Positions 37,030-47,188 of a stretch of 64,000 nt of DNA are shown here, piece after piece. The stretch is taken from assembly GCF_014268815.2 (NCBI RefSeq), contig NZ_JABWRE020000001.1, positions 5,513,212-5,577,211 on the forward strand. The letters are read 5' to 3'. This DNA comes from Pseudomonas urmiensis. Its GTDB lineage: Bacteria; Pseudomonadota; Gammaproteobacteria; Pseudomonadales; Pseudomonadaceae. Every line of letters starts with the position of its first letter. The first letter of the stretch is position 1. The position numbers and the translations under genes were made by a program. Under the pieces are notes generated by a model. It was not told the origin of the DNA. It worked only from the letters and a program-made list of their open reading frames with translations, and did no database searches.

Positions 37030-39027
37030 ATGCCCAGCCGTCGTGATCGTGCCAACGCCATTCGTGCCCTCAGCATGGATGCCGTGCAAAAGGCCAACAG
37101 CGGCCACCCAGGTGCCCCTATGGGCATGGCGGATATCGCCGAAGTGCTTTGGCGCGACTACCTGAAGCACAACCCGAGCAACCCGAGCTTCGCTGACCGT
37201 GACCGCTTCGTGCTGTCCAACGGCCACGGCTCGATGCTGATCTATTCGCTGCTGCACCTGACCGGCTATGACGTCACCATCGACGACCTCAAGTCGTTCC
37301 GCCAGCTGCACAGCCGCACCCCAGGCCACCCGGAGTTCGGCTACACCCCAGGTGTCGAAACCACCACCGGCCCGCTGGGCCAAGGCCTGGCCAACGCCGT
37401 AGGCTTCGCCCTCGCCGAGAAAGTGCTGGCTGCCCAGTTCAACCGTGAAGGCCACAACATCGTCGACCACAACACCTACGTGTTCCTGGGTGACGGCTGC
37501 ATGATGGAAGGCATTTCCCACGAAGTCGCTTCGCTGGCCGGTACCCTGGGCCTGAACAAGCTGGTCGCCTTCTACGACGACAACGGCATCTCCATCGACG
37601 GCGAAGTGCACGGCTGGTTCACCGACAACACCCCAGCGCGTTTCGAAGCCTACAACTGGCAGGTCATCCGTAACGTCAACGGTCACGATGCCGACGAAAT
37701 CAAGATGGCCATCGACACCGCTCGCAAGAGCGACCGTCCGACCCTGATCTGCTGCAAGACCATCATTGGTTTCGGCTCGCCGAACAAGCAGGGCAAGGAA
37801 GATTGCCACGGTGCGCCGCTGGGCAACGACGAAATCGCCCTGGCCCGCAAAGAACTGAACTGGAACCACGGCCCGTTCGAAATCCCTGCTGACATCGCTG
37901 CCGAGTGGGATGCCAAGGCCGCCGGTGCCAAGGTCGAAGCCGAATGGAACCAGCGCTTCGACGCTTACGCCGCCGCCTTCCCGGAACTGGCCAGCGAGCT
38001 CAAGCGTCGCCTGAGCGGTGATCTGCCAGCTGACTTCTCGGAAAAGGCCGCTGCCTACATCGCCGAAGTCGCAGCCAAGGGTGAAACCATTGCCAGCCGC
38101 AAGGCCAGCCAGAATGCCCTGAACGCCTTCGGCCTCCTACTGCCTGAGTTCCTCGGCGGCTCGGCTGACCTGGCCGGCTCCAACCTGACCCTGTGGAAAG
38201 GTTGCAAGGGTGTCGAGGCCAATGATGCCAGCGGCAACTACGTGTTCTACGGCGTGCGTGAATTTGGCATGACCGCGATCATGAACGGCGTTGCCCTGCA
38301 CGGCGGCCTGGTGCCTTACGGCGCGACCTTCCTGATGTTCATGGAATACGCCCGTAACGCAGTGCGCATGTCGGCGCTGATGAAACAGCGGGTGATCCAC
38401 GTCTACACCCACGACTCCATCGGCCTGGGCGAAGACGGCCCGACTCACCAGCCGATCGAGCAGCTGACCAGCCTGCGCAGCACGCCGAACCTGGACACCT
38501 GGCGCCCAGCCGATGCGGTCGAGTCGGCCGTCTCCTGGAAAGTCGCACTGGAGCGCAAGGACGGCCCATCGGCGCTGATCTTCTCGCGCCAGAACCTGCA
38601 ACATCAGGACCGCGATGCCCAGCAGATCGCCGACATCGCCCGTGGTGGCTATGTGCTCAAGGACTGCGCAGGCGAGCCTGAGCTGATCCTGATCGCCACC
38701 GGTTCCGAAGTGGGCCTGGCGGTGCAGGCGTTCGCCAAGCTGACCGAGCAGGGCCGCAAGGTGCGCGTCGTGTCGATGCCAAGCACCAGCGTGTTCGATG
38801 CCCAGGACGCTGCCTACAAGCAGTCGGTACTGCCGCTGCAAGTCGGTGCGCGCATCGCCATCGAAGCTGCCCACGCCGACTTCTGGTACAAGTACGTAGG
38901 CCTGGAAGGTCGCGTCATCGGCATGACCACCTACGGCGAATCGGCTCCGGCCTCGGCGCTGTTCGAGGAGTTCGGCTTCACCCTGGAAAACATCCTGGGT
39001 ACTGCTGAAGAGCTGCTGGAAGACTGA
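37030..39027 (+). CDS. tkt: Transketolase
   Basis: 665-residue thiamine diphosphate enzyme of the pentose phosphate pathway, moving two-carbon units between sugar phosphates. Features are [37 protein letters not shown], the ThDP motif [12 protein letters not shown]...[10 protein letters not shown], and the C-terminal domain [10 protein letters not shown]. The start [10 protein letters not shown] at 37030 follows AGGAGACTTAGCG. First of a run with epd, pgk and fba, which in pseudomonads supply erythrose 4-phosphate and triose flux. Confidence 0.98.
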   Translation: MPSRRDRANAIRALSMDAVQKANSGHPGAPMGMADIAEVLWRDYLKHNPSNPSFADRDRFVLSNGHGSMLIYSLLHLTGYDVTIDDLKSFRQLHSRTPGHPEFGYTPGVETTTGPLGQGLANAVGFALAEKVLAAQFNREGHNIVDHNTYVFLGDGCMMEGISHEVASLAGTLGLNKLVAFYDDNGISIDGEVHGWFTDNTPARFEAYNWQVIRNVNGHDADEIKMAIDTARKSDRPTLICCKTIIGFGSPNKQGKEDCHGAPLGNDEIALARKELNWNHGPFEIPADIAAEWDAKAAGAKVEAEWNQRFDAYAAAFPELASELKRRLSGDLPADFSEKAAAYIAEVAAKGETIASRKASQNALNAFGLLLPEFLGGSADLAGSNLTLWKGCKGVEANDASGNYVFYGVREFGMTAIMNGVALHGGLVPYGATFLMFMEYARNAVRMSALMKQRVIHVYTHDSIGLGEDGPTHQPIEQLTSLRSTPNLDTWRPADAVESAVSWKVALERKDGPSALIFSRQNLQHQDRDAQQIADIARGGYVLKDCAGEPELILIATGSEVGLAVQAFAKLTEQGRKVRVVSMPSTSVFDAQDAAYKQSVLPLQVGARIAIEAAHADFWYKYVGLEGRVIGMTTYGESAPASALFEEFGFTLENILGTAEELLED

Positions 39028-39060
39028 TGTAAAGTCTGGGGGCTTTGCCGCCCCCTTCAA

Positions 39061-39130
39061 TCGCGGGGCAAGCCCGCTCCCACGCCAGCTCGCGAATACT
39101 GGCTGGCGTGGGAGCGGGCTTGCCCCGCGA
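39061..39130. repeat. REP pair (inverted, 28-bp arms)
   Basis: Arms 39061-39088 and 39103-39130, in the 137-bp gap between tkt and epd. It may reduce read-through or stabilise the tkt mRNA end. Confidence 0.9.
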
Positions 39131-39164
39131 TGGTCATACAACGCTTTCGATACGTGAGCCCGGC

Positions 39165-40226
39165 ATGCCCCATCCGCGTCCCTACAAAGTTGCACTCAAC
39201 GGTTACGGCCGCATCGGCCGCTGTGTCCTGCGCGCACTGGTCGAGCGAGGGGCGAAGGCGGGCTTCGAGATCGTTGCACTGAACGATCTGGCCGATCAGG
39301 CCAGCCTGGAATACCTGACACGCTTCGACTCCACCCACGGGCGCTTCCCCGGTGAGGTGAAGGTCGACGGCGATTGCCTGCATATCAATGGCGACTGCGT
39401 GCAGGTTTTGCGCAGTGCCACCCCTGAAGGGATCGACTGGTCCGCCCTGGACGTCGACCTGGTGCTCGAATGCACCGGCGCCTACAACACCCGCGCCGAC
39501 GGCCAGCGCTTCCTCGACGCCGGCGCGCCACGGGTGCTGTTCTCCCAACCGATGGCCAGCGAGGCGGATGTCGATGCCACGGTGGTCTATGGGATCAACC
39601 AGGATTGCCTGACCGGCGCCGAGCGGCTGGTGTCCAACGCCTCCTGCACCACCAACTGCGGCGTGCCGCTGTTGCGTGTGCTGGACCAGGCCTTTGGCAT
39701 CGAGTACGTGCAGATCACCACGATTCACTCGGCGATGAACGACCAGCCGGTGATCGACGCCTATCACCACGAAGACCTGCGCCGCACCCGCTCGGCATTC
39801 CAGTCGGTAATTCCGGTGTCTACTGGCCTGGCCCGTGGCATCGAGCGCCTGCTGCCGGAACTTGCCGGGCGAATTCAGGCCAAAGCGGTACGCGTGCCGA
39901 CCGTCAACGTGTCGTGCCTGGACATCACCTTGCAGACCGCTCGCGATACGACTGCGGCTGAGGTCAACCAGGTGCTGCGCGACGCCGCCCTGAGCGGCCC
40001 GCTGCAGGGGCTTGTGGCCTACACCGAGCTGCCGCACGCCAGCTGTGATTTCAACCATGACCCGCATTCGGCCATCGTCGATGCCAGCCAGACCCGCGTT
40101 TCCGGCCCCCGCCTGGTGAACCTGCTGGCCTGGTTCGACAACGAATGGGGGTTCGCCAACCGTATGCTCGACGTTGCTGACCACTATCTGCACGTCGTCC
40201 ACCAAACCCGCACCAAACAGCCCTGA
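39165..40226 (+). CDS. epd: Erythrose-4-phosphate dehydrogenase
   Basis: 353-residue NAD-dependent dehydrogenase of the GAPDH superfamily. The Rossmann motif is LNGYGRIGRCVLRAL and the catalytic Cys is C161 in SNASCTTNC; the His is in ITTIHSAMNDQP. Features pointing to Epd rather than GapA are MNDQPVIDAYHHEDLRRTRSA and the place directly before pgk. It oxidises erythrose 4-phosphate towards pyridoxal phosphate synthesis. The ATG at 39165 is chosen; the longer frame would read through the REP. Confidence 0.93.
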   Translation: MPHPRPYKVALNGYGRIGRCVLRALVERGAKAGFEIVALNDLADQASLEYLTRFDSTHGRFPGEVKVDGDCLHINGDCVQVLRSATPEGIDWSALDVDLVLECTGAYNTRADGQRFLDAGAPRVLFSQPMASEADVDATVVYGINQDCLTGAERLVSNASCTTNCGVPLLRVLDQAFGIEYVQITTIHSAMNDQPVIDAYHHEDLRRTRSAFQSVIPVSTGLARGIERLLPELAGRIQAKAVRVPTVNVSCLDITLQTARDTTAAEVNQVLRDAALSGPLQGLVAYTELPHASCDFNHDPHSAIVDASQTRVSGPRLVNLLAWFDNEWGFANRMLDVADHYLHVVHQTRTKQP

Positions 40227-40238
40227 AGGACTGCATTC

Positions 40239-41402
40239 ATGACCGTGTTGAAGATGACCGACCTCGACCTGCAAGGTAAACGCGTACTGATCCGCGAAGA
40301 CCTCAACGTGCCTGTGAAGGACGGTGTGGTAGCCAGCGATGCGCGTATCCTGGCTGCGCTGCCGACCATCAAGCTGGCCCTGGAAAAAGGCGCCGCGGTA
40401 ATGGTCTGCTCGCACTTGGGTCGTCCGACCGAGGGCGAGTTCTCCGCCGAGAACAGCCTCAAGCCCGTCGCCGACTACCTGAGCAAGGCCCTCGGCCGCG
40501 AAGTGCCGTTGGTTGCCGACTACCTGGACGGCGTCCAGGTCCAGGCCGGCGAGCTGGTGCTGTTCGAGAACGTGCGCTTCAACAAAGGCGAGAAGAAGAA
40601 CGCCGACGAGCTGGCGCAGAAGTACGCCGGCCTGTGCGACGTGTTCGTCATGGACGCCTTCGGTACCGCCCACCGCGCCGAGGGTTCGACCCATGGCGTG
40701 GCCAAGTTCGCCAAAGTCGCTGCTGCCGGTCCGCTGCTGGCAGCCGAGCTGGACGCCCTGGGCAAGGCCCTGAAAGCCCCGGCCAAGCCGATGGCAGCCA
40801 TCGTCGCCGGCTCCAAGGTGTCGACCAAGCTCGACGTGCTCAACAGCTTGAGCAGCGTCTGCGACCTGCTGATCGTCGGCGGCGGTATCGCCAACACCTT
40901 CCTCGCCGCAGCAGGCCACAAGGTTGGCAAGTCGCTGTACGAGCCTGACCTGGTCGACACCGCCAAGGCCATTGCGGCCAAGGTCAATGTGCCGCTGCCG
41001 GTGGACGTGGTGGTTGCCAAGGAGTTCGCCGAGAGCGCCCAGGCCACCGTCAAGCTCATCACTGAAGTCGCTGACGATGACATGATCCTGGACATCGGCC
41101 CGCAAACCGCCGAACAGTTCGCTGACTTGCTCAAGACCTCCAAGACCATCCTGTGGAACGGTCCGGTCGGCGTGTTCGAGTTCGACCAGTTCGGCAACGG
41201 CACCCAAGTACTGGCCAAAGCCATTGCCGATAGCGCGGCATTCTCCATCGCTGGCGGTGGCGATACCCTGGCAGCCATCGATAAATATGGCGTTGGCAGC
41301 GATATCTCCTACATTTCTACCGGTGGCGGTGCGTTCCTCGAATTCGTCGAGGGTAAAGTCCTGCCCGCCGTTGCGATCCTGGAAGAGCGGGCCAAGGCCT
41401 GA
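40239..41402 (+). CDS. pgk: Phosphoglycerate kinase
   Basis: 387 residues; transfers phosphate between 1,3-bisphosphoglycerate and ADP. Signatures are [43 protein letters not shown], the nucleotide-binding [13 protein letters not shown] and [11 protein letters not shown], and the hinge-end [13 protein letters not shown]. It lies 12 bp after epd, probably co-transcribed. Confidence 0.98.
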   Translation: MTVLKMTDLDLQGKRVLIREDLNVPVKDGVVASDARILAALPTIKLALEKGAAVMVCSHLGRPTEGEFSAENSLKPVADYLSKALGREVPLVADYLDGVQVQAGELVLFENVRFNKGEKKNADELAQKYAGLCDVFVMDAFGTAHRAEGSTHGVAKFAKVAAAGPLLAAELDALGKALKAPAKPMAAIVAGSKVSTKLDVLNSLSSVCDLLIVGGGIANTFLAAAGHKVGKSLYEPDLVDTAKAIAAKVNVPLPVDVVVAKEFAESAQATVKLITEVADDDMILDIGPQTAEQFADLLKTSKTILWNGPVGVFEFDQFGNGTQVLAKAIADSAAFSIAGGGDTLAAIDKYGVGSDISYISTGGGAFLEFVEGKVLPAVAILEERAKA

Positions 41403-41434
41403 GCATGAAGGCGCGCGGCAAAGGGAGCGACCGA

Positions 41435-41653
41435 ATGGTCAAGCAATTGCCTGTGATGATCGTGGCGGGGCTGCTGAGCGCTTGCTCCAGCGGTCCGGCT
41501 GCGGACGCCGAACCGTCGCAGTCGCCCCAGGGCGGCTGCTATCAGTCCCAGTGGCAGGCGGAAACGGTGCCGGTAATCAACAAGCGCCTGGGCCCGGATG
41601 GCCTGGAAAAGTACGACGACGAGCACCAGCGCAAGGCGCCGGGTTGCCCTTGA
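41435..41653 (+). CDS. Small secreted lipoprotein, unknown function
   Basis: 72 residues from the ATG at 41435, which follows GGGAG at seven bases and gives a compact lipoprotein signal (MVKQLPVMIVAGLLSAC, Cys 17). A start at 41405 would add ten charged residues. The mature part is polar with two further Cys (GGCYQSQWQAE and the C-terminal PGCP) that may pair. It lies 32 bp after pgk, so expression with the glycolytic genes is likely. Family not recognised. Confidence 0.72.
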   Translation: MVKQLPVMIVAGLLSACSSGPAADAEPSQSPQGGCYQSQWQAETVPVINKRLGPDGLEKYDDEHQRKAPGCP

Positions 41654-41698
41654 TCGGGTGACGAGCAACCAACCGGACCTTTCGTGGTCTTGGACAAG

Positions 41699-41798
41699 GG
41701 GGCCGCGGTGCGGCCCTTCGCGGGCACAGCGCTGACCTCGGGAGCAGCGCTTAACCTGTGGGAGCGGGCTTGCCCGCGAAGGGCTGCACAGCAGCCCC
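41699..41798. repeat. REP, one good and one decayed arm
   Basis: A standard REP (41756-41783) faces a decayed partner (41713-41738), with extended flanks GGGGCCGCGGTGCGGCCCTT and GGGCTGCACAGCAGCCCC, between the two small lipoprotein genes. Confidence 0.75.
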
Positions 41799-41814
41799 AA
41801 TTCGAGGAAACTGA

Positions 41815-42144
41815 ATGAAAGCGCTCATGGCCTTTGCGGCCCTGGCGACACTGGCAGGATGCTCACTGCTGCAGCCGGCGCAACCCGCCCCGGCAGACAA
41901 CTGGACCCGCTGGGTCTGCGATACCCAGACCGAAGTACTCTGGCGCTTCGCCGACGCTACCCAGGATTCGGTCGACGTACGCCTCGGCGGCGGCGACCAG
42001 GTCTACCGGCTCAAGTCCGAGCCGGGCGCCTCTGGCGCGCTATACAGCGACGGCGTGCTGGCCCTGCACACCAAAGGCGATGAAGGCCTGGTGTACTGGG
42101 TGGCAACCAACGATCTGATTGGGCGGGGCTGCAAGGCACCGTGA
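41815..42144 (+). CDS. MliC-type lysozyme inhibitor lipoprotein
   Basis: 109 residues with lipobox LAGC (Cys 15). The mature domain WVCDTQTEVLWRFADA...VDVRLGGGDQVYRL...GALYSDGVLALHTKGDEGLVYW...GRGC fits the MliC/PliC c-type lysozyme inhibitor family, an eight-stranded barrel with a disulfide between the first and last Cys. It would sit in the outer membrane and shield peptidoglycan against host or competitor lysozyme. The ribosome site GAGGAAA fixes the start. The SxxY-like active loop is not exact, so inhibition is inferred. Confidence 0.78.
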   Translation: MKALMAFAALATLAGCSLLQPAQPAPADNWTRWVCDTQTEVLWRFADATQDSVDVRLGGGDQVYRLKSEPGASGALYSDGVLALHTKGDEGLVYWVATNDLIGRGCKAP

Positions 42145-42243
42145 CTGGCCGGGCCGCCATGGTGGCCCACACTACTTGAACAGCAACCGCCCCTGCGGCA
42201 GGCTTGCACGAAACAACGACGCTTGTCGGGAGAGAGATACACA

Positions 42244-43308
42244 ATGGCACTCATTAGCATGCGCCAGATGCTGGACCACGCCGCCGAGTTCGGCTACGGC
42301 GTTCCAGCTTTCAACGTCAACAACCTCGAGCAGATGCGCGCCATCATGGAAGCCGCCGACAAGACCGACTCTCCGGTCATCGTGCAGGCCTCGGCCGGTG
42401 CTCGCAAATACGCAGGTGCGCCGTTCCTGCGCCACCTGATCCTGGCCGCGATCGAAGAGTTCCCGCACATCCCGGTGTGCATGCACCAAGACCACGGCAC
42501 CAGCCCGGACGTCTGCCAGCGCTCGATCCAACTGGGCTTCAGCTCGGTAATGATGGACGGCTCGCTCGGCGAAGACGGCAAGACCCCGACCGACTACGAG
42601 TACAACGTGCGCGTCACTCAGCAGACCGTCGCCATGGCGCATGCCTGCGGCGTTTCGGTTGAAGGCGAGCTGGGCTGCCTGGGTTCGCTGGAAACCGGCA
42701 TGGCCGGTGAAGAAGACGGTATCGGCGCCGAAGGCGTTCTGGATCACAGCCAGATGCTGACCGACCCAGAAGAAGCCGCCGACTTCGTCAAGAAGACCCA
42801 GGTCGATGCCCTGGCCATCGCCATCGGCACCAGCCACGGCGCCTACAAGTTCACCAAGCCACCTACCGGTGACGTACTGGCGATCGACCGCATCAAGGAA
42901 ATCCACAAGCGCATCCCTAACACTCACCTGGTGATGCACGGTTCTTCCTCGGTACCGCAAGAGTGGCTGGCGATCATCAACCAGTACGGCGGCGACATCA
43001 AAGAAACCTACGGCGTACCGGTTGAAGAAATCGTCGAAGGCATCAAGTACGGCGTGCGCAAGGTCAACATCGATACCGACCTGCGTCTGGCCTCGACCGG
43101 TGCCATGCGTCGCCTGATGGCGACCAACCCGAGCGAATTCGACCCACGCAAGTTCTTCGGCGAAACCGTCAAAGCCATGCGCGACGTCTGCATCGCCCGT
43201 TACGAAGCCTTCGGCACTGCCGGTAATGCCTCCAAGATCAAACCGATCTCCCTGGAAGGCATGTACCAGCGTTACCTGAAAGGCGAGCTGGCTGCCAAGG
43301 TCAACTGA
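42244..43308 (+). CDS. fba: Class II fructose-bisphosphate aldolase
   Basis: 354-residue zinc enzyme splitting or forming fructose 1,6-bisphosphate; in pseudomonads it works mostly in the gluconeogenic direction. Features are AFNVNNLEQ, the metal site HQDHG (81-85), [42 protein letters not shown] and [13 protein letters not shown]. The start at 42244 follows GGGAGAGAT; seven upstream codons are open. A terminator follows. Confidence 0.98.
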   Translation: MALISMRQMLDHAAEFGYGVPAFNVNNLEQMRAIMEAADKTDSPVIVQASAGARKYAGAPFLRHLILAAIEEFPHIPVCMHQDHGTSPDVCQRSIQLGFSSVMMDGSLGEDGKTPTDYEYNVRVTQQTVAMAHACGVSVEGELGCLGSLETGMAGEEDGIGAEGVLDHSQMLTDPEEAADFVKKTQVDALAIAIGTSHGAYKFTKPPTGDVLAIDRIKEIHKRIPNTHLVMHGSSSVPQEWLAIINQYGGDIKETYGVPVEEIVEGIKYGVRKVNIDTDLRLASTGAMRRLMATNPSEFDPRKFFGETVKAMRDVCIARYEAFGTAGNASKIKPISLEGMYQRYLKGELAAKVN

Positions 43309-43324
43309 TCCGCACCCGTGCAGG

Positions 43325-43352
43325 AAAAACCCGCAGAAATGCGGGTTTTTTT
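43325..43352 (+). terminator. Intrinsic terminator of fba
   Basis: 11-bp stem AAAAACCCGCA (43325-43335) with TGCGGGTTTTT (43340-43350), GAAA tetraloop and T run, 17 bp after the fba stop. Confidence 0.95.
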
Positions 43353-43524
43353 ATGGCTGCTATTTAGCGCCATCGTGGAACAAGACCGGGCACGACCGTT
43401 AGTCGGTTTGGGCGAAGATATCCGACTGATAGCGTTCTGATTGCATTGCACCCGGCCAACCCCCGACTAGAGTAGTTAATCGGATCCAATTGGTAGTGGC
43501 AGTCGCGCTTACAAGAGAAGCAGC

Positions 43525-45645
43525 ATGGATGAAGCTCAACCCAATGCCCCGGATGGCCGATCCGTTCTGCTGGTTGTCGACGATTACCCGGAGAACCTGA
43601 TCAGCATGCGGGCGCTGTTGGCCCGGCAAGACTGGCAGGTGCTCACGGCAAGCTCGGGGATGGAAGCCTTGAGCGCATTGCTGCAGCATGACGTGGACCT
43701 GGTCCTGCTGGATGTGCAAATGCCCGAAATGGACGGTTTCGAGGTGGCCCGGCTGATGCGCGGCAGCCAGCGAACCCGGCTGACGCCGATTATCTTCCTG
43801 ACCGCCAACGAGCAGTCGCAAGCCGCGGTGCTCAAGGGCTATGCCGCAGGTGCGGTGGATTACCTGTTCAAACCCTTCGATCCGCAGATCCTCAAGCCCA
43901 AGGTGCAGGCATTGCTGGAGCAGCAGCGCAACCGGCGCATGCTGCAACGTCTGACCCGCGAGCTGGAAACGGCCAGGGCGTTCAATGCATCGATCCTGGA
44001 AAACGCGGCCGAAGGCATTTTGGTAGTGGATGAGGCTGGCACCATCGGCTTTGCCAACCCGGCCATCTCGCGCTTGCTCGAAACCCCTGTGGATAAATTG
44101 CAAGGCGCGCATGTGCTCGACCTGGTGCAATTGGTAACGGCCTGCCTGTGGCGCGAGTCGGAGTTTTATCAGGCGTATTTGGCCCGGCAGATCTTCCGCG
44201 TGCATGACGCCCAGTTGCGTACCCTCGGCGGCCAGTTGGTGCCGGTGGCGCTGTCCTGCGCACCCTTGCCGGCGGAGCAGCGCGCCATGGTGGTGACGGT
44301 GCTGGACATGTCGGTGGTACGCAGCCTGCACCAGCAACTGGAATACCAGGCGGTCACCGATCCGCTCACCGGCCTGCTCAATCGCCGCGGCTTCTATCAG
44401 GCCGCCGAGGGCGCGCTGCTGCGCAGTGAGCGCTCGGACAAAGCCCAGGCATTGATGTACATGGACCTGGATGGTTTCAAGCGGATCAACGACTCACTCG
44501 GTCATGAGGCCGGCGATGAGGTGCTGCGTTGGGTCGGCGAACAACTCAAGGACTGCCTGGGCAGCGAGGCCTTGCTGGCGCGCATGGGCGGTGATGAATT
44601 CACCGCGTTGTTCGATGGCTTGCCCTATCCGGAGCGGGCCGGGCGGTTTGCCGAGCAGGTGATCGAGCGCCTGTCGATTTCCCATCAGGTCGAGGGCGTG
44701 GATGTCTGCCTTGGCGTCAGCATCGGCATCGCCACCTACCCCGATTGCGGCGGCACGGTCGAAGGCTTGATCCGCGCGGCCGACACCGCGATGTACGCCG
44801 CCAAGCAAGCCGGTCGCCAGCAGTACCGCTTCTACGATCAGGAGCTCAATGGGCGGGCCCGGTCCCGTTTGATGCTCGAAGATGGGGTGCGCACGGCCAT
44901 CGAACAGAAGGACTTCAGCCTGGTGTTCCAGCCCCAGGTGGCGTTCGCTGACGGCACATTGCGCGGCTTCGAGGCGTTGCTGCGCTGGCAGCACCCCAGC
45001 GTCGGCGACGTTCCGCCTGCGCTGTTCATTCCCTTGCTCGAGGAAACCCGTCTGATCAGCCGGCTGGCCAGCTGGATCTATGATCAGGGCGCCGCTCAGC
45101 GCCAAGCCTGGAATGAGCACTTCGCACCTGACCTGGTGCTCAGCATCAGCCTGAGCCGGATTCAGTTCGCCATGCCCAACCTGGTCGACGAGTTGCGCCG
45201 GGTAATCGAGGAGCACGGCCTGCAACCTGCGCAGTTGGAGGTCGAGGTGGCGGAAACCTCACTGATCTACAACATCGATGCGGCGATCAAGCAGGTCAAG
45301 CGCTTGCACGAGCTGGGCGTACGGGTGGCGCTGGACGACTTTGGCGCGGGTGAGTGTTCGTTGCGCATGGTCCGCGACTTGCCGATCGATACCCTCAAGC
45401 TCGACCGTCATCTGGTCAGTCGATTGCCGGACTCGGCGGGTGATGCCGCGCTGGTGCGCAGTGTCATCGGCCTGTGCGCCGACTACGCCATCACGGTGAT
45501 CGCCGAAGGCGTCGAGACCGCTGCCCAGGCCGCCTGGCTCAAGGCCAATGGCTGTGCCTACGTGCAGGGCTTTTTGGTGGCGCGGCCGATGACCTGCGCC
45601 GATGCCAGCGGCTTTCCGGCGATTTTCCCCTGGCCACGGTCATGA
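43525..45645 (+). CDS. REC-PAS-GGDEF-EAL cyclic-di-GMP protein
   Basis: 706 residues, soluble. Receiver domain at about 8-125 with phospho-acceptor D63 (LLLDVQMPEMDG) and Lys in FKPFD; short coiled coil and PAS domain about 150-265 (ILENAAEGILVVDEAG); GGDEF domain with intact GGDEF at 355-359; EAL domain with EAL at 483-485. In the EAL part the Asn that normally helps bind metal (in N-[LV]-S) is Ser542 (SISLSRIQ), and the DDFGTG loop reads DDFGAGECSL. So cyclase activity is likely, while phosphodiesterase activity may be weak or lost. No kinase gene is adjacent. AGAGAAG serves as ribosome site. Confidence 0.92.
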   Translation: MDEAQPNAPDGRSVLLVVDDYPENLISMRALLARQDWQVLTASSGMEALSALLQHDVDLVLLDVQMPEMDGFEVARLMRGSQRTRLTPIIFLTANEQSQAAVLKGYAAGAVDYLFKPFDPQILKPKVQALLEQQRNRRMLQRLTRELETARAFNASILENAAEGILVVDEAGTIGFANPAISRLLETPVDKLQGAHVLDLVQLVTACLWRESEFYQAYLARQIFRVHDAQLRTLGGQLVPVALSCAPLPAEQRAMVVTVLDMSVVRSLHQQLEYQAVTDPLTGLLNRRGFYQAAEGALLRSERSDKAQALMYMDLDGFKRINDSLGHEAGDEVLRWVGEQLKDCLGSEALLARMGGDEFTALFDGLPYPERAGRFAEQVIERLSISHQVEGVDVCLGVSIGIATYPDCGGTVEGLIRAADTAMYAAKQAGRQQYRFYDQELNGRARSRLMLEDGVRTAIEQKDFSLVFQPQVAFADGTLRGFEALLRWQHPSVGDVPPALFIPLLEETRLISRLASWIYDQGAAQRQAWNEHFAPDLVLSISLSRIQFAMPNLVDELRRVIEEHGLQPAQLEVEVAETSLIYNIDAAIKQVKRLHELGVRVALDDFGAGECSLRMVRDLPIDTLKLDRHLVSRLPDSAGDAALVRSVIGLCADYAITVIAEGVETAAQAAWLKANGCAYVQGFLVARPMTCADASGFPAIFPWPRS

Positions 45646-45684
45646 TTGGCTAGAATCGCCTCTGCTTTCAGCGACCGCCGTGCC

Positions 45685-46185
45685 ATGACCGAATTACGCT
45701 ACTTGCAAGCCTACCCACCACACCTGCAGGAGCAGGTGCGCCAGATGATTGCCAGCGACCGCCTGGGCGATTACCTGCGCCAGCGCTATCCAGGGCGCCA
45801 CGAGGTGCAGAACGACAAGGCCTTGTATCTCTATGCCCAAGAGCTCAGGCAGGCCTATCTGCGCAGCGCGCCGAACCTGGATAAAGTGCTGTTCGACAAC
45901 CGCCTGGACTTGACCCACCGTGCCTTGGGGCTCAATACCGCGGTATCGCGAGTGCAGGGCGGCAAGCTCAAGGCGAAAAAAGAGATCCGCATTGCGGCAT
46001 TGTTCAAGGAAGCTGCGCCGCAGTTCCTGCGCATGATCGTGGTGCACGAGTTGGCCCACCTCAAGGAGCGCGACCACAGCAAGGCCTTCTACCAGCTGTG
46101 CCAGCACATGGAGCCGGACTACCATCAACTGGAATTCGACCTGCGCGTCTACCTGACCTACCGGGAGCTGCCGGGCACCACGTAA
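45685..46185 (+). CDS. YgjP-like zinc metallopeptidase domain protein
   Basis: 166 residues. The zinc site VVHELAHLKERDHSKAFY (about 121-138) with HELAH and a following His is the YgjP/WLM-type signature; the N-terminal half is helical and charged. Such proteins are predicted metallopeptidases, some tied to DNA-protein crosslink repair, but this branch is uncharacterised. The start at 45685 (MTELRYLQAYPP) is preferred over an upstream in-frame Met at 45646 without ribosome site. Confidence 0.85.
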   Translation: MTELRYLQAYPPHLQEQVRQMIASDRLGDYLRQRYPGRHEVQNDKALYLYAQELRQAYLRSAPNLDKVLFDNRLDLTHRALGLNTAVSRVQGGKLKAKKEIRIAALFKEAAPQFLRMIVVHELAHLKERDHSKAFYQLCQHMEPDYHQLEFDLRVYLTYRELPGTT

Positions 46186-46197
46186 GGACCACCCAGC

Positions 46198-46494
46198 ATG
46201 GATGTAAGCAAGACCAAGAGCAGTTTCTACCGCCGCCTCTACGTGGCCTGGCTGATCGACAGCCAGACCGCGACCAGCGTCCCCGCCTTGATGGAGGCCA
46301 CCGGCATGCCCCGGCGCACCGCCCAGGACACCATCGCAGCCCTGGCCGACCTGGACATCGTCTGCGAGTTCGAGCAAGAAGCGGGTGCTCGCAACCATGC
46401 TGGGCACTACCGCATCCATGACTGGGGTGCGATCGACAAGCAGTGGATCATTCAGCACCTGCGCACAATCCGCCAGGTGTTGGGCTATCCCTGA
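46198..46494 (+). CDS. Small winged helix-turn-helix protein
   Basis: 98 residues. The central part (YVAWLIDSQTATSVPALMEATGMPRRTAQDTIAALADLDIVCEF) is a winged-helix DNA-binding domain with the recognition helix at PRRTAQDTIAAL; the C-terminal third carries Trp-rich helices. It lies 12 bp after the YgjP-like gene with AAGGA, so the two are likely co-expressed. Target genes are unknown. It converges with the elaA-like gene. Confidence 0.82.
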   Translation: MDVSKTKSSFYRRLYVAWLIDSQTATSVPALMEATGMPRRTAQDTIAALADLDIVCEFEQEAGARNHAGHYRIHDWGAIDKQWIIQHLRTIRQVLGYP

Positions 46495-46522
46495 GCCTCA
46501 ACGCTGGGCTCAGCCCCTGAGC

Positions 46523-46975
46523 TCAGCCCCTGCGCATGCCAATGTGAGGGATGCCATCTTCAAGGTATTCGTCTCCTGCCACCTCGAAGCCGTGGCGTGC
46601 GTAGTAGCCTTGCAGGTGTGCTTGAGCTGACAGGTAGACCGGCGTGCCTGGCCAGCAGTGCTCGGCACACTCCAGGCCCTTGAGCAGCAATTGGTGGCCA
46701 GTGCCGTTGCCCCGAGCGGCAGCTGCGGTCACTACTCGGCCAATGACCACCTCGCCGTCATGCGCCTGCGGGTCGAGCAGGCGCAGATAGGCGACCAGGC
46801 GGTTGTCCTGGCAACCCATCAAGTGCAGCGTATCGCCACTCAGGTCGAGCCCGTCGACCTCCTGATAAGGACAGCGCTGCTCTACCACGAATACTTCTGT
46901 GCGCAGCGCGAGGATGTCATACAGCTGTTGCTTGTCGAGGTCGGTATGGTGCTTGCAGATCCACTCGATGGACAT
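46523..46975 (-). CDS. elaA: GNAT family N-acetyltransferase, ElaA type
   Basis: 150 residues. ElaA pattern: WICKHHTDLDKQQLYDILALRTEVFVVEQRCPYQEVDGLDL, then YLRLLDP, and the acetyl-CoA loop IGRVVTAAAARGNGTGHQLL with GRVVT and R/G-x-x-G. Substrate unknown. The start at 46975 gives the usual N-terminus MSIEW; the frame runs 39 codons further without family match. Confidence 0.9.
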   Translation of the reverse strand: MSIEWICKHHTDLDKQQLYDILALRTEVFVVEQRCPYQEVDGLDLSGDTLHLMGCQDNRLVAYLRLLDPQAHDGEVVIGRVVTAAAARGNGTGHQLLLKGLECAEHCWPGTPVYLSAQAHLQGYYARHGFEVAGDEYLEDGIPHIGMRRG

Positions 46976-47188
46976 TGAGATGCGCTCCTGGGATGGGCTG
47001 ACGATCATCGCAAATCTGGCGGGCAAGCACGAGAAACCGATGCCGTGGATCAACTGCGGCGCAGTTCGGCCAAAATAGAGGCTATTTGACATTATTGTCG
47101 GCTGCGACCGGCTTTCGCCTGTGTGTACTCTGCCAACCTGTAGTGATGAAGCTCCCGCGTGAGCCCCTAATTGCGAAAGGACTTGAGC

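Noticed and set aside
39057..41207. 716-codon minus-strand frame opposite epd and pgk
   Set aside because: Shadow frame; epd and pgk are certain, and the antisense reading also runs through a REP pair.
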